NCBI GenBank assembly: GCA_944323335.1
Contig: CALUSB010000005.1
Location: 1 to 64,000, forward strand
Source: Candidatus Gastranaerophilales bacterium
Lineage (GTDB): Bacteria > Cyanobacteriota > Vampirovibrionia > Gastranaerophilales > Gastranaerophilaceae
Direction of reading: 5' to 3'
Length of the DNA: 64,000 bases
Every line of letters begins with the position of its first letter. Position 1 is the first letter of the stretch. Shown one piece after another: positions 7,728-16,329 of this stretch. The translations under genes and the position numbers were made by a program. The notes beneath the pieces are model-generated. The model made no database searches. It worked only from the letters and a program-made list of their open reading frames with translations, and was not told where the DNA came from.

Positions 7728-9077
7728 ATGTCAAACTTGAGCATAACAACAAAAATAATTCAACAACTAAGTAACAACAGCGGCTCTGTAGTACCGATTG
7801 CCGCAAAAGACACTTTAAGCAACTGTGCTATTACTTATATTTATAATAAAGAAGCATCTAAAGAAGATGGCAGGGAAAGAGCAATAGAAGAGTTTGGAAC
7901 GGAAGCTCTCTGGATTGGCGGTATACCGTTATTAAAAAAACTTTTTGATAAAACGGTTTATAAATTTTTTAAAGCTGACCCCGATTTTGATATTAGAAAT
8001 TTAAAGAAAAATGCTCAAGGCAAGCTGGATAAGCTTGAATTTCTTGCTAAAAATGCCCCTGATGTAAAGCAAAAAGAAGTTCTTGAAAATATCTTAAAAA
8101 ATGAAAATGTTCAAAAACTCTACAAAAGACTCCATGTTGCAAAGTTTATAACCGCAACCGCCGCAACTTTAGCGGGTTTGAGCGGACTTATAGTTTATAA
8201 ACAAAAAACAACTCAAAAAGAGCTTGAACAAAAATACAAGAAAAAAATGGAGCTTCAAAACGCCTGCAATAAAGAAATAAAGAAAAGCCCCGTGTTTGAT
8301 AAGTTTATGGGTAATAAAGAAACATCTTTTAAAGGCGGCGGTATATCTAAATTTTTATCAGGATTTATGTATAACCCTGTTATGAATATGTCTATACTTG
8401 ACGGTGGTATTACTGCAACAAGACTTGCTCAGGGCAGAAAAGGCGAAAGATTTGAAATAGGTTTTAAAGAAGGATTTCAAATATTATTTATTTACTGTCT
8501 TGCAGAACCCATTCAAAAAGGTCTTGAAAAGTTAAGTGCAAAATTCTTAAAAACACCTATCAAAAACGAATATCAACTTTTAAGTAATGATAAATTAAAA
8601 GAGCTTATAACATCAGAGGGTTTAAAGGACTCGGTTGAAACCCTTGTAAAATTTGATGATAATAAAGCCCTTGAATACGTATTTAAAAACCAAGACAATG
8701 CACTTGTAAAAATGCTTAAAATTTCGGGTGAATTGCCGACAATAAAGGGAAGCGATACTATTGACTCACTTGCTTTTATTGATACAAAAAAACTGAAAAA
8801 TGCCGCAAAAAATATATCCGAACTTGCTCAAAGCACGGCAGGAAAAGGGGATTTGGATAAATATTTATCCAAAGTTAAAAACATTAAGGGTGCATCTGTT
8901 ATAGCAAATATTTTAATAGGTGCAGCGGCAATAGGTATATTGCAGCCTACGCTAAATATAATCCTCAGAAAGAAAAACAACCACGGCGAAACCATTAATC
9001 CGGCTATTAAGCAACTTGAAAAAGATATGGAACAAAAGTTCGCATTTAGCGGAAGCAAACAGGTTAAACCTCAATAA
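7728..9077 (+). CDS. Hypothetical membrane-associated protein, 449 residues
   Basis: No family recognised. Probable membrane segments lie near residues 138-157, 248-262 and 386-408, separated by Lys/Glu-rich helical regions. An SFKGG motif is present at about residues 200-204 and FSGSK close to the C-terminus. Its architecture (scattered membrane helices, long charged helices, F-x-G motifs) resembles the two linked proteins at 33.6-35.3 kb, suggesting a lineage-specific family. TAGGGA six bases before the ATG supports the start. The gene follows an attenuator-like leader. Its last 14 bases overlap the 3' end of the convergent small gene. Confidence 0.75.
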   Translation: MSNLSITTKIIQQLSNNSGSVVPIAAKDTLSNCAITYIYNKEASKEDGRERAIEEFGTEALWIGGIPLLKKLFDKTVYKFFKADPDFDIRNLKKNAQGKLDKLEFLAKNAPDVKQKEVLENILKNENVQKLYKRLHVAKFITATAATLAGLSGLIVYKQKTTQKELEQKYKKKMELQNACNKEIKKSPVFDKFMGNKETSFKGGGISKFLSGFMYNPVMNMSILDGGITATRLAQGRKGERFEIGFKEGFQILFIYCLAEPIQKGLEKLSAKFLKTPIKNEYQLLSNDKLKELITSEGLKDSVETLVKFDDNKALEYVFKNQDNALVKMLKISGELPTIKGSDTIDSLAFIDTKKLKNAAKNISELAQSTAGKGDLDKYLSKVKNIKGASVIANILIGAAAIGILQPTLNIILRKKNNHGETINPAIKQLEKDMEQKFAFSGSKQVKPQ

Positions 9078-9300
9078 ATAAGCGCCTGCCTACAATATTT
9101 GGTTTTCCGTTGTAATAGCCTGCAAAATATCCGCCGCTAACAGGGGTATTTTTACCGTAGTTTTGTGATGAATTAAAGCTTGAGCCTAAAAACGGATTTT
9201 GCTCTTGAGCGAAAGGGTTGTAGCTTTTTTTAGTGCTAACGGGAGCACTTTGAGTTGTTTGAATTGACTTTGTAATCATAGAAACAAGATTTGTAAGCAT
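9064..9300 (-). CDS. Small hypothetical protein, 78 residues
   Basis: A Ser/Asn/Gln-rich N-terminal half (KSYNPFAQEQNPF) leads to a compact C-terminus, GGYFAGYYNGKPNIVGRRLF. AAAGGAA lies about six bases before the ATG on the minus strand. It overlaps the end of the preceding convergent gene by 14 bp. The composition and ribosome site make it look like a real gene, but no function can be given. It could also start at Met8 (MITKSIQ). Confidence 0.55.
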   Translation of the reverse strand: MLTNLVSMITKSIQTTQSAPVSTKKSYNPFAQEQNPFLGSSFNSSQNYGKNTPVSGGYFAGYYNGKPNIVGRRLFIEV

Positions 9301-9492
9301 TTCATTCCTTTCACACGTTTGTATAATTTTTTATAATGAAATTTTAAGATTTGTCTATATTTATTTTAGCGAATTATGAAGAAAAAAATAAAATAAAGAT
9401 GCAAAAAATCCTCCGTTTGTAGGGCATTTTGACAACCAAAAAAATCTTCTTGTAAAAATATCTGTTAAAAATTCAAAATCCATGCTAATATT

Positions 9493-11064
9493 TTGTTATA
9501 TTGGCACTATCCGTATAAGAGGTACAGGAAGATTAATTATATAATTCATATAATACTTGCAGTTTTGACTGTTGCACTTATTATTTCACTAATTTCAAAT
9601 GCAAAGCAGAAAACAAAACTTGAAGTATTCAGCGAAAACGAAAAGAAATTACAAAAAGAATTTGAAGAAAAAGAAAGCTTTTTAAAGAAAGAAGCTATGA
9701 TTGCTGCAAAAGAGCAGCTTCATTTTGAGCGTCAAAAATTTGACGATGAAGTTCGTGAAAGACGCTCTGAGATTAACAGGCTTGAAAATTCTTTAATGAA
9801 AAAAGAAGAGCAGCTTGAAGAGCGTGTTCAAAAAAATGTTGATAAAGAGCATGAATTAAACAAAAAATACGACGAACTTCTTGATAAAGAAGATTATCTT
9901 GCAGAAATTGTTGCAAAACAACTCTCTGAACTTGAGCGTGTTGCACAGCTTTCTCGCGAAGAGGCAAAAAATATGCTCTTAGAGCAGCTAAAGGCAGAAC
10001 TTGCGCAAGAGCAGGTTCAGTTAATTCGTGAAAACGAACAAAAAATCAAAGAAACGGCTGAAGAAAAATCAAGAGAGATTTTATCTCAGGTTATGCAAAG
10101 ATGTGCAATAGAGCAGGTTATAGAATCTACCGTATCTGTTGTTTCTCTGCCATCTGACGAGATGAAAGGCCGTATTATAGGCCGTGAGGGCAGAAATATC
10201 AGAACTCTTGAAACTCTGACAGGAGTTGACCTTATTATTGATGATACGCCCGAGGCTGTTGTATTATCCTCATTTGACCCTGTAAGACGTGAGATTGCCC
10301 GTCTTACAATAGAAAAACTAATTGCTGACGGCAGAATTCACCCTGTCAGAATTGAAGAAGTTTATGAAAAGTCTACAAAAGAAATTGAAAATAAAATGAG
10401 ACAAGAAGGCGAGCGCGCAGCGCACGACCTTGGAATTATGAACCTTAACAAAGAGCTTACCAAGACTCTTGGACGCTTATATTATAGAACAAGCTACGGT
10501 CAAAATGTGCTTAAACATTCAATTGAAGTGGCGCAAATTGCAGGTATGTTGGCATCTGAGCTGGGTGCTGATGTCAATCAGGCAAAGCGCGCAGGCTTGT
10601 TGCATGATATCGGCAAAGCAGTCGATCAGGAGCAAGAGGGCACACACATTTCATTGGGTGTTGAACTTGCAAGACGCTTTGGCGAAAAAGAAGAAATAGT
10701 TCATGCAATAGAAGCTCACCATGATGATGTTCCGGCACATACTCTTGTTGCTGCACTTGTTAAAATTGCAGACACAGTGAGCGCTGGCAGACCCGGTGCA
10801 AGACGTGACACGCTTGAAATCTATATTAAACGCCTCAAAAAGCTTGAAGAGATTGCAAGCAGTTATGAGGGTATAAGACAGTCCTTTGCAGTTCAGGCAG
10901 GTCGTGAGGTTAGGGTTGTGGTTCAACCTAATGTGTTTGACGATGCTGCAAGTGCAAAATTGGCTCGTGACATAGCTAAACGCATTGAGGATGAACTTGA
11001 ATACCCTGGGCAAATCCGTGTTACGGTTGTCAGGGAAGCACGAGTTACCGAAATTGCAAAGTAA
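9493..11064 (+). CDS. rny: Ribonuclease Y
   Basis: RNase Y is a membrane-anchored endoribonuclease that starts mRNA decay. The order of parts is canonical: an N-terminal membrane helix (about residues 16-38), a long Lys/Glu coiled coil to about residue 195, a KH domain with GRIIGREGRNIRTLE, and an HD domain with LLHDIGKAVD near residues 368-377 and AHHDDVPAHT. The start is uncertain because no ATG is in frame before the helix. TTG 9493 is the outermost start but has no ribosome site. ATT at 9532 has AGAGG nine bases upstream and gives an N-terminus (NYIIHIILAVLTV) more like family members. The metallophosphoesterase gene follows after 3 bp. Confidence 0.93.
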   Translation: MLYWHYPYKRYRKINYIIHIILAVLTVALIISLISNAKQKTKLEVFSENEKKLQKEFEEKESFLKKEAMIAAKEQLHFERQKFDDEVRERRSEINRLENSLMKKEEQLEERVQKNVDKEHELNKKYDELLDKEDYLAEIVAKQLSELERVAQLSREEAKNMLLEQLKAELAQEQVQLIRENEQKIKETAEEKSREILSQVMQRCAIEQVIESTVSVVSLPSDEMKGRIIGREGRNIRTLETLTGVDLIIDDTPEAVVLSSFDPVRREIARLTIEKLIADGRIHPVRIEEVYEKSTKEIENKMRQEGERAAHDLGIMNLNKELTKTLGRLYYRTSYGQNVLKHSIEVAQIAGMLASELGADVNQAKRAGLLHDIGKAVDQEQEGTHISLGVELARRFGEKEEIVHAIEAHHDDVPAHTLVAALVKIADTVSAGRPGARRDTLEIYIKRLKKLEEIASSYEGIRQSFAVQAGREVRVVVQPNVFDDAASAKLARDIAKRIEDELEYPGQIRVTVVREARVTEIAK

Positions 11065-11067
11065 GAA

Positions 11068-11874
11068 ATGTCTAAAGAGTTCAAAATACTTTTTCTGGGC
11101 GACATTGTAGGCCGCCCCGGAAGAGAGATTGTAAAAGAGTTTTTAGAAAACGATAAAAAGGCTAAAAGCTGCGACTTTGTCATTGCAAATGCCGAAAACG
11201 CCTCCCATGGGTTTGGTTTGACTTTAAAAAACCATGACGAGTTTCTTCAGTGGGGTATAAATTGCCTGACATCAGGTAATCATATTTGGGACAAAAAAGA
11301 TGTTTTTAGCTATATTGACGAATCAAGCGCTCTTATAAGACCTTATAATTATCCTGAGGCTCAAGGGGTAGGCTACAGGATATTTGAAAATGGTGTAATT
11401 GTCATAAATATGCTGGGCAGAACTTTTATGCCGCCGATTGATTGTCCTTTTAGAGCTTTAAAAGAAGTTGTGGAGAAATTAAAATCAACTTGCGAATTTG
11501 AAAATATGATTTCCTTTGTTGATTTTCACGCCGAAGCAACGGCTGAGAAAATTTGTTTTGCAAAGTATGCCGCGTCATTGGGAATTAAAGCGGTTGTCGG
11601 TACTCATACCCATGTACAAACATCAGATGAAAAAATAATTGACGGGAAATGCGCTTATTTAACCGATGCCGGTTTTTGCGGTTCGTCAGAGGGTGTAATC
11701 GGTATGGATTATCAAAATTCACTAAAGCGCCTTTTAAGCGCTATTCCCGCAAGGTTTGATGTAGATGAGTCAAATTACTCTCAAATTAATGCCTGTATTA
11801 TCTCTTTTGATAAAAAAACAGGCATAGCAAAAAAGATTGAAAGAATTAATTTTATTAGTGAGGTAAAGAAATGA
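11068..11874 (+). CDS. ymdB: YmdB-family metallophosphoesterase
   Basis: This family contains B. subtilis YmdB, which hydrolyses 2',3'-cyclic nucleotides and affects biofilm and motility gene expression. The 268-residue protein shows the metal-binding motifs FLGDIVGRPGR at the N-terminus, IANAENASHGFG, GNHIWDKKD, DFHAEATAEK and GTHTHVQTSD. It starts 3 bp after rny, the same order as in Firmicutes, which supports a shared role in RNA turnover. The symbol follows the B. subtilis name; the substrate is not shown here. Confidence 0.92.
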   Translation: MSKEFKILFLGDIVGRPGREIVKEFLENDKKAKSCDFVIANAENASHGFGLTLKNHDEFLQWGINCLTSGNHIWDKKDVFSYIDESSALIRPYNYPEAQGVGYRIFENGVIVINMLGRTFMPPIDCPFRALKEVVEKLKSTCEFENMISFVDFHAEATAEKICFAKYAASLGIKAVVGTHTHVQTSDEKIIDGKCAYLTDAGFCGSSEGVIGMDYQNSLKRLLSAIPARFDVDESNYSQINACIISFDKKTGIAKKIERINFISEVKK

Positions 11875-11887
11875 TAGAGAGGTAAAA

Positions 11888-12739
11888 GTGAAGATTGATT
11901 TGCACATTCACACCACCTACTCGGATGGGGCTTTTTCTCCCGAGCAGGTGGTTGATACAGCACTTGAAAATAATCTTGACGTGATTGCGCTTACTGACCA
12001 CGATAACATTTTGTCGCACAAAATCGCAAATGATTACGTTAAAGAAAAAGGCTATAAGCTTGAAATCATTCCCGGAGTTGAGATTAATACAATTTATAAG
12101 GGTTATGAAGTCCATATCTTAGGATATTTTATGGATACGGATAATCCTGACTTTGTAAAACTCCTAAAAGAGCAGCAGCAGGCGCGTATCAACCAAACTA
12201 CAAAGATAGTTGAATTGTTAAATAAAAAAGCAGGTATAAGAGTAAAATTTGACGATATAAAAGCTCTTGTTGCCCCCGGAGGCAGTATTGGGCGCCCTCA
12301 CATAGCGCGCGCCATAACATCAGCCGGCGGTGTGGCAAATGTTATGGAAGCGTATTCAAAATACATAAATGACTCGTCTCCTGTTTATGTAACAAGAAAA
12401 ACAGTGAGCCCCCATGATGCAGTTGAGATTATATATGATGCAGGCGGTATTCCTGTTTTTGCTCACCCTATTGATGTTGATATATCAGAAAAATTAATAA
12501 AAGAATTGACAGGTTTTGGACTAAGGGGTATTGAAGCGTACCACAGAAAGCACTCCCCTGCGGTTGTTGAGTATTTTTCATCCTTGGCTGAAAAATACGG
12601 ATTGATAATAACGGGCGGGTCGGATTTTCATGCTCCATCTGTTAACCACGGGACAATATTAATGGGCAAAAACTTTGTCCCGGCTTGGGTTTATGATGAA
12701 CTTATAAAAGAGAAAAAAAGGATAGAAATGCTATATTAA
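11888..12739 (+). CDS. PHP-domain phosphoesterase (RNase AM/YciV-like)
   Basis: The PHP metal-binding signature is clear: DLHIHTTYSDG at the N-terminus, ALTDHDN near residue 37, GVEINT, GRPHIARA, and C-terminal FAHP and GSDFHAP. In E. coli the related YciV/TrpH protein (RNase AM) is a 5'-3' exonuclease on short RNAs and 3',5'-bisphosphates. The position right after rny and the ymdB-type gene agrees with an RNA-processing role, but that is inference. Translation starts at GTG 11888, preceded by GAGAGG at five bases. The bidirectional terminator 12738-12767 follows. Confidence 0.88.
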   Translation: MKIDLHIHTTYSDGAFSPEQVVDTALENNLDVIALTDHDNILSHKIANDYVKEKGYKLEIIPGVEINTIYKGYEVHILGYFMDTDNPDFVKLLKEQQQARINQTTKIVELLNKKAGIRVKFDDIKALVAPGGSIGRPHIARAITSAGGVANVMEAYSKYINDSSPVYVTRKTVSPHDAVEIIYDAGGIPVFAHPIDVDISEKLIKELTGFGLRGIEAYHRKHSPAVVEYFSSLAEKYGLIITGGSDFHAPSVNHGTILMGKNFVPAWVYDELIKEKKRIEMLY

Positions 12740-12767
12740 AAAAGACCCGTCTACTCGGGTCTTTTTT
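12738..12767. terminator. Bidirectional terminator between convergent genes
   Basis: A 12-bp perfect stem, AAAAAAGACCCG (12738-12749) against CGGGTCTTTTTT (12756-12767), with A and T runs on both sides. It serves the PHP gene and the leftward gene ending at 12751. Confidence 0.9.
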
Positions 12768-14187
12768 CTGGTTTAAGTGTGTATTTATCGCAGAAATTTA
12801 ATATCTCGTCACAAAGCTCTTCTATTTTATCTTGTTTTTCTTGATTTATTCTTTTGTCAACAAAGGGGAACGGAGAGAGCTTGTGCGTTTTTCCGTTAAG
12901 ATAATATCTTCCTGATTTGCCATTGCTATCTTCAACAAGCAGCTGATGTTTGATGTCAATTGACTTGTCGAATTCTTCAAGGAAGTAACTTAAGTCTAAG
13001 TCACCGGGAAGAGATGAGCTTGAAATTACGTTAAATATTTTCATTGGAGTTTTTGACGGCGGAACAGGTGTGGGGCCGGGTGAAGCAGGATGTTGTATAT
13101 CTATTGTTCTGCCTGATTCCCTGTCTAAAAACCAGTTTTGAATTTCATATCTTGTTGTGTTGTTGCCGTCTCTAAAATACAATCTTACAGATTCTACTTT
13201 TCCGCTGGATGCAATTTCTACGGGTTCTTTTCCTTCATAGTTTTCGGTTGAGTCGCTCATTCTGCTTGTAAGAAATCTTACCTGAAACTCATATGCCATT
13301 TTTTGTTTTTCACCCGGTTTTTGTTCTCTAAGTGTAATCGGATTATCGGTTATACCATAATATGTCATTTCATATGGTCTGCCATGCATATCATAAAAAA
13401 TAAGACTTGTTACGTTGCCATTTTTATCAAATGTTTTTTCGCTTCTTTCGTATGAACTTCTGTCAAATGTTGTTATTTTTTTGACTGTTTTACCGTCTTC
13501 ATAGTAGTCGGTTCTTTTTTTAGGCTTATGCTTTTCTGTTAGCATACCGATACTATCTCTTACTTCTTTAGGGTACACATCCGGATATAAAATGCCTCTT
13601 TTTAAGAAATGTGTTTCAGACATTTTTTTGTTTGTTTTTCTGTCTCTTATAACAAGTGTTGTGTCGCTTAATTCTATTTCGCCTATGTGGTGATGAGCGT
13701 ATATTTCGGGGGTAAAAGTTAATTTATCCCATACGGTAAAGCCACCTGCTAAGTCATTGTATTGAAGAATTTCAACTTGCTTTATATCGGGATTGTTTTT
13801 GTCGGGATAAGAAAACTCATATATTTTCTCTGCTTCCATGTCGTTATCGGGTGAGAATCTTGTCATGCGCTCAAGCTTCCCGTTATTGTAGTCAAAAGTT
13901 GTTTTTCTGCAGTATTCTTTTCCGTCCTGAACTATTGTGCCGCTATAGGGTTTTCCATCAATCTTGCTGCATATTAATCCTTGTGAATTTTTATAAAATA
14001 AAGAGTTTTTTTGTTTTTTTCCTATTCCTATATCAGCTTGTCCAAGTGTAGCAAGTATGTCTTGATTTAAGCTGAAATCACTTTCTGTGCAAGATGCAGT
14101 ATCGGTCTTTTTTTCTTCATTTCCTTTAAATGAAAGCTTGTTGAGTGTTTTTGCCGATACGTAAGATATAGCATTTATTGTATTCAT
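12751..14187 (-). CDS. Hypothetical protein with N-terminal SFKGN motif, 478 residues
   Basis: I do not recognise a domain with certainty. After a short N-terminal region with SFKGN at residues 19-23, the protein contains many beta-hairpin-like repeats of the type KTTFDYNNGKLERMTRF, KIYEFSYPDKNN and EKTFDKNGNVTSLIFYD. These resemble YwqK/MORN-like or RHS-like strand repeats. There is a Pro-rich linker (PASPGPTPVPPS) near residue 375 and a helical C-terminus. No classical signal peptide is seen. AAGGAG seven bases before the ATG supports the start. It is monocistronic, with its own terminator. Confidence 0.8.
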   Translation of the reverse strand: MNTINAISYVSAKTLNKLSFKGNEEKKTDTASCTESDFSLNQDILATLGQADIGIGKKQKNSLFYKNSQGLICSKIDGKPYSGTIVQDGKEYCRKTTFDYNNGKLERMTRFSPDNDMEAEKIYEFSYPDKNNPDIKQVEILQYNDLAGGFTVWDKLTFTPEIYAHHHIGEIELSDTTLVIRDRKTNKKMSETHFLKRGILYPDVYPKEVRDSIGMLTEKHKPKKRTDYYEDGKTVKKITTFDRSSYERSEKTFDKNGNVTSLIFYDMHGRPYEMTYYGITDNPITLREQKPGEKQKMAYEFQVRFLTSRMSDSTENYEGKEPVEIASSGKVESVRLYFRDGNNTTRYEIQNWFLDRESGRTIDIQHPASPGPTPVPPSKTPMKIFNVISSSSLPGDLDLSYFLEEFDKSIDIKHQLLVEDSNGKSGRYYLNGKTHKLSPFPFVDKRINQEKQDKIEELCDEILNFCDKYTLKPEKRPE

Positions 14188-14344
14188 TTAAAACTCCTTA
14201 TGGGGATATGTGTTTTTTAAAACATGTAAAAAAAATAATTTACCTTTTTTTTCGGATTGTTAAGAAAACTTAAGCGCTGTAACATATTTGGATATTTTAG
14301 AAGTGCAATGTAGAATGTTATATGTAATAATTTTAAGGGATATT

Positions 14345-14914
14345 ATGACAAAAATTGAAACACTAAATTCTATATCTAAATTTTTAGAACTCGCCCTAAG
14401 CGAGCAAGGACTGGAGTTTTATCTAAATATAAAAAAATCTTTTGCCGCTGATGAGGAGATGTTTTTTGACTTTTTGTATGATTACTTAACTATACAAAAG
14501 GGCGGGAAGGCTCCGCAGGCAGATTCTTTGTATGCTGATTTTACTGTTTATTTTGACAGATTTTCAGATATTCAGGGTGAGAGAAAAATTCTTGAGCAAA
14601 TTGCAAGATATGCAAAGTATTATCTTATGCTTAGGCTTGAATATATTGATAACAAAGACTTTGCAAGAAGCATTTCTGTCATAAATGCCTATGGGGCATG
14701 GGATGTTTACCCGTTTTTGCTCGAAGTCATGGATGATTGGGAAAACAAAAGAATAGATAGTTCGGCCCTGCTTGAAATGCTTAATATGATTGAAGATTTA
14801 GCATACAGAAGACTACAGGGCGAAGAAGATATTGACCTTACATCAATCGGGCTTGATATCAATAAAATGCTCTACGATACAAGTGATTATACCTCTCAAA
14901 GGAGTGCAAGTTAA
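14345..14914 (+). CDS. Hypothetical helical protein upstream of obgE
   Basis: A 189-residue, acidic, mostly helical protein starting MTKIETLNSISKFLELALSEQ, with no membrane segment and no recognised domain. I chose ATG 14345 because AAGGGA lies four bases upstream; the longer frame back to TTG 14288 has no ribosome site. Its TAA overlaps the obgE ATG by one base (TAATG), so the two are translationally coupled. Confidence 0.75.
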   Translation: MTKIETLNSISKFLELALSEQGLEFYLNIKKSFAADEEMFFDFLYDYLTIQKGGKAPQADSLYADFTVYFDRFSDIQGERKILEQIARYAKYYLMLRLEYIDNKDFARSISVINAYGAWDVYPFLLEVMDDWENKRIDSSALLEMLNMIEDLAYRRLQGEEDIDLTSIGLDINKMLYDTSDYTSQRSAS

Positions 14915-16200
14915 TGGCTGCATTCATTGATAAAGCAAAAGTAAAAGTTGTGTCAGGCCGAGGCGGTAACGGTTGTGTTGCTTGGAGAAGGGAAAAATTT
15001 GTTGACAAAGGCGGGCCCGCTGGTGGTGATGGCGGCTCAGGCGGAGATATTTATTTTGTAGCTGATGAAAATCTCTCTACACTTCTTGATTTTACTTATA
15101 AGTCCGTATTTAGGGCGCAAGACGGTGAGAACGGCAGAAATAAAAATCAACACGGGCATGGCGGAAAAAGTCTTTATTTAAAAGTACCTGTAGGTGTTAT
15201 TGTAAGAGATTTAAAAACCGATAAAATAATTGCAGATTTAAACGAACATGAAAAAACAGTGCTTGTCGCAAAGGGCGGCAGAGGCGGCAGAGGTAATGCC
15301 AGATTTGCTACTGCTCAAAAAAGAAGCCCTCAGTTCTGTGAGCCGGGTGAAGCCGCAGTTGAGCGTGAGCTAGAGCTTGAGTTAAAACTCATAGCTGATG
15401 TCGGGCTTCTTGGTATGCCAAATGCGGGAAAATCCAGTCTCATAAGTCTTATAAGTTCAGCTAGGCCTAAAGTTGCGGATTATCCTTTTACTACACTGAC
15501 TCCAAATTTAGGTGTTGTAAAAAAGCCTGATGGTGACGGCTTTGTTGTGGCCGATATCCCGGGGCTTATTGAAGGAGCATCAGAGGGTGTAGGTTTAGGG
15601 TATGAGTTTTTGCGCCACATTCAACGCTGCAGATTTTTTATTCATATGGTGGATATGAGTGCTCAAGACCCGCTTGATAATTATATAAAAATAAATAAAG
15701 AATTAAAAAAATACGACCAAGAGCTTGCTTCAAGACATCAAGTTTTGGTGTTAAACAAGGCAGACATTGTTGATAAGGAAACACAAGAGCGCCTCTGTGA
15801 AGAATTTAAAAAACACGATGAAGACTTTTTTGTTGTGTCATGTGCAACTTCTGACAATATAAAAGCGCTGTTGGGCAGGTTATATGAGCTGGTTGAAGAA
15901 ATACCAAGGCATGACATTGAAGTTGAAGTTGAAGAGGATATTGACTATAACAACAACGATGATTCTGCTTTTGATATTACAAAACTTAATAAAAATACAT
16001 ACACTGTTACGGGAGGAAAATTAAAAAGACTCGTTGCTGTTACGGATATTAAAAATGTTCAACAGGTAAGAAGACTGTCTAATATTATGGACTCCATGGG
16101 GGTTTGGAGCTCGCTTAGGGATATGGGTATTAATAACGAAGATACTGTAATAGTAGAGGGTGTAGAGATGGTTTATGTTGATGAGTATTTTTGTGAATAG
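14914..16200 (+). CDS. obgE: GTPase Obg (ribosome-associated)
   Basis: Obg is an essential GTPase linked to 50S ribosome maturation and stress control. The 428-residue protein has the glycine-rich Obg fold (GRGGNGCVAWRREKF, GGPAGGDGGSGGD, KGGRGGRGNARF), a G domain with GMPNAGKSS (about 168-176), DIPGLIEGAS and NKAD, and a C-terminal OCT domain (KLKRLVAVTDIKN through NEDTVIVEG). AAAGGAG precedes the ATG. The PilP-like gene begins 129 bp downstream. Confidence 0.97.
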   Translation: MAAFIDKAKVKVVSGRGGNGCVAWRREKFVDKGGPAGGDGGSGGDIYFVADENLSTLLDFTYKSVFRAQDGENGRNKNQHGHGGKSLYLKVPVGVIVRDLKTDKIIADLNEHEKTVLVAKGGRGGRGNARFATAQKRSPQFCEPGEAAVERELELELKLIADVGLLGMPNAGKSSLISLISSARPKVADYPFTTLTPNLGVVKKPDGDGFVVADIPGLIEGASEGVGLGYEFLRHIQRCRFFIHMVDMSAQDPLDNYIKINKELKKYDQELASRHQVLVLNKADIVDKETQERLCEEFKKHDEDFFVVSCATSDNIKALLGRLYELVEEIPRHDIEVEVEEDIDYNNNDDSAFDITKLNKNTYTVTGGKLKRLVAVTDIKNVQQVRRLSNIMDSMGVWSSLRDMGINNEDTVIVEGVEMVYVDEYFCE

Positions 16201-16329
16201 TTTGTTTGGATGATTTTTTACAAAATTTGACGACAAGATGATATGAATATATCATAATAGTTAGTAAGTATACATGTAAACTTAGGATAGTTTGGTATTG
16301 TGACCAAATGTCGGTATTGAAAGAGACAG

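Noticed and set aside
10469-11183. Several 60-120 codon frames in and opposite rny
   Set aside because: They lie wholly over the KH and HD domains of RNase Y, whose reading frame is unbroken.
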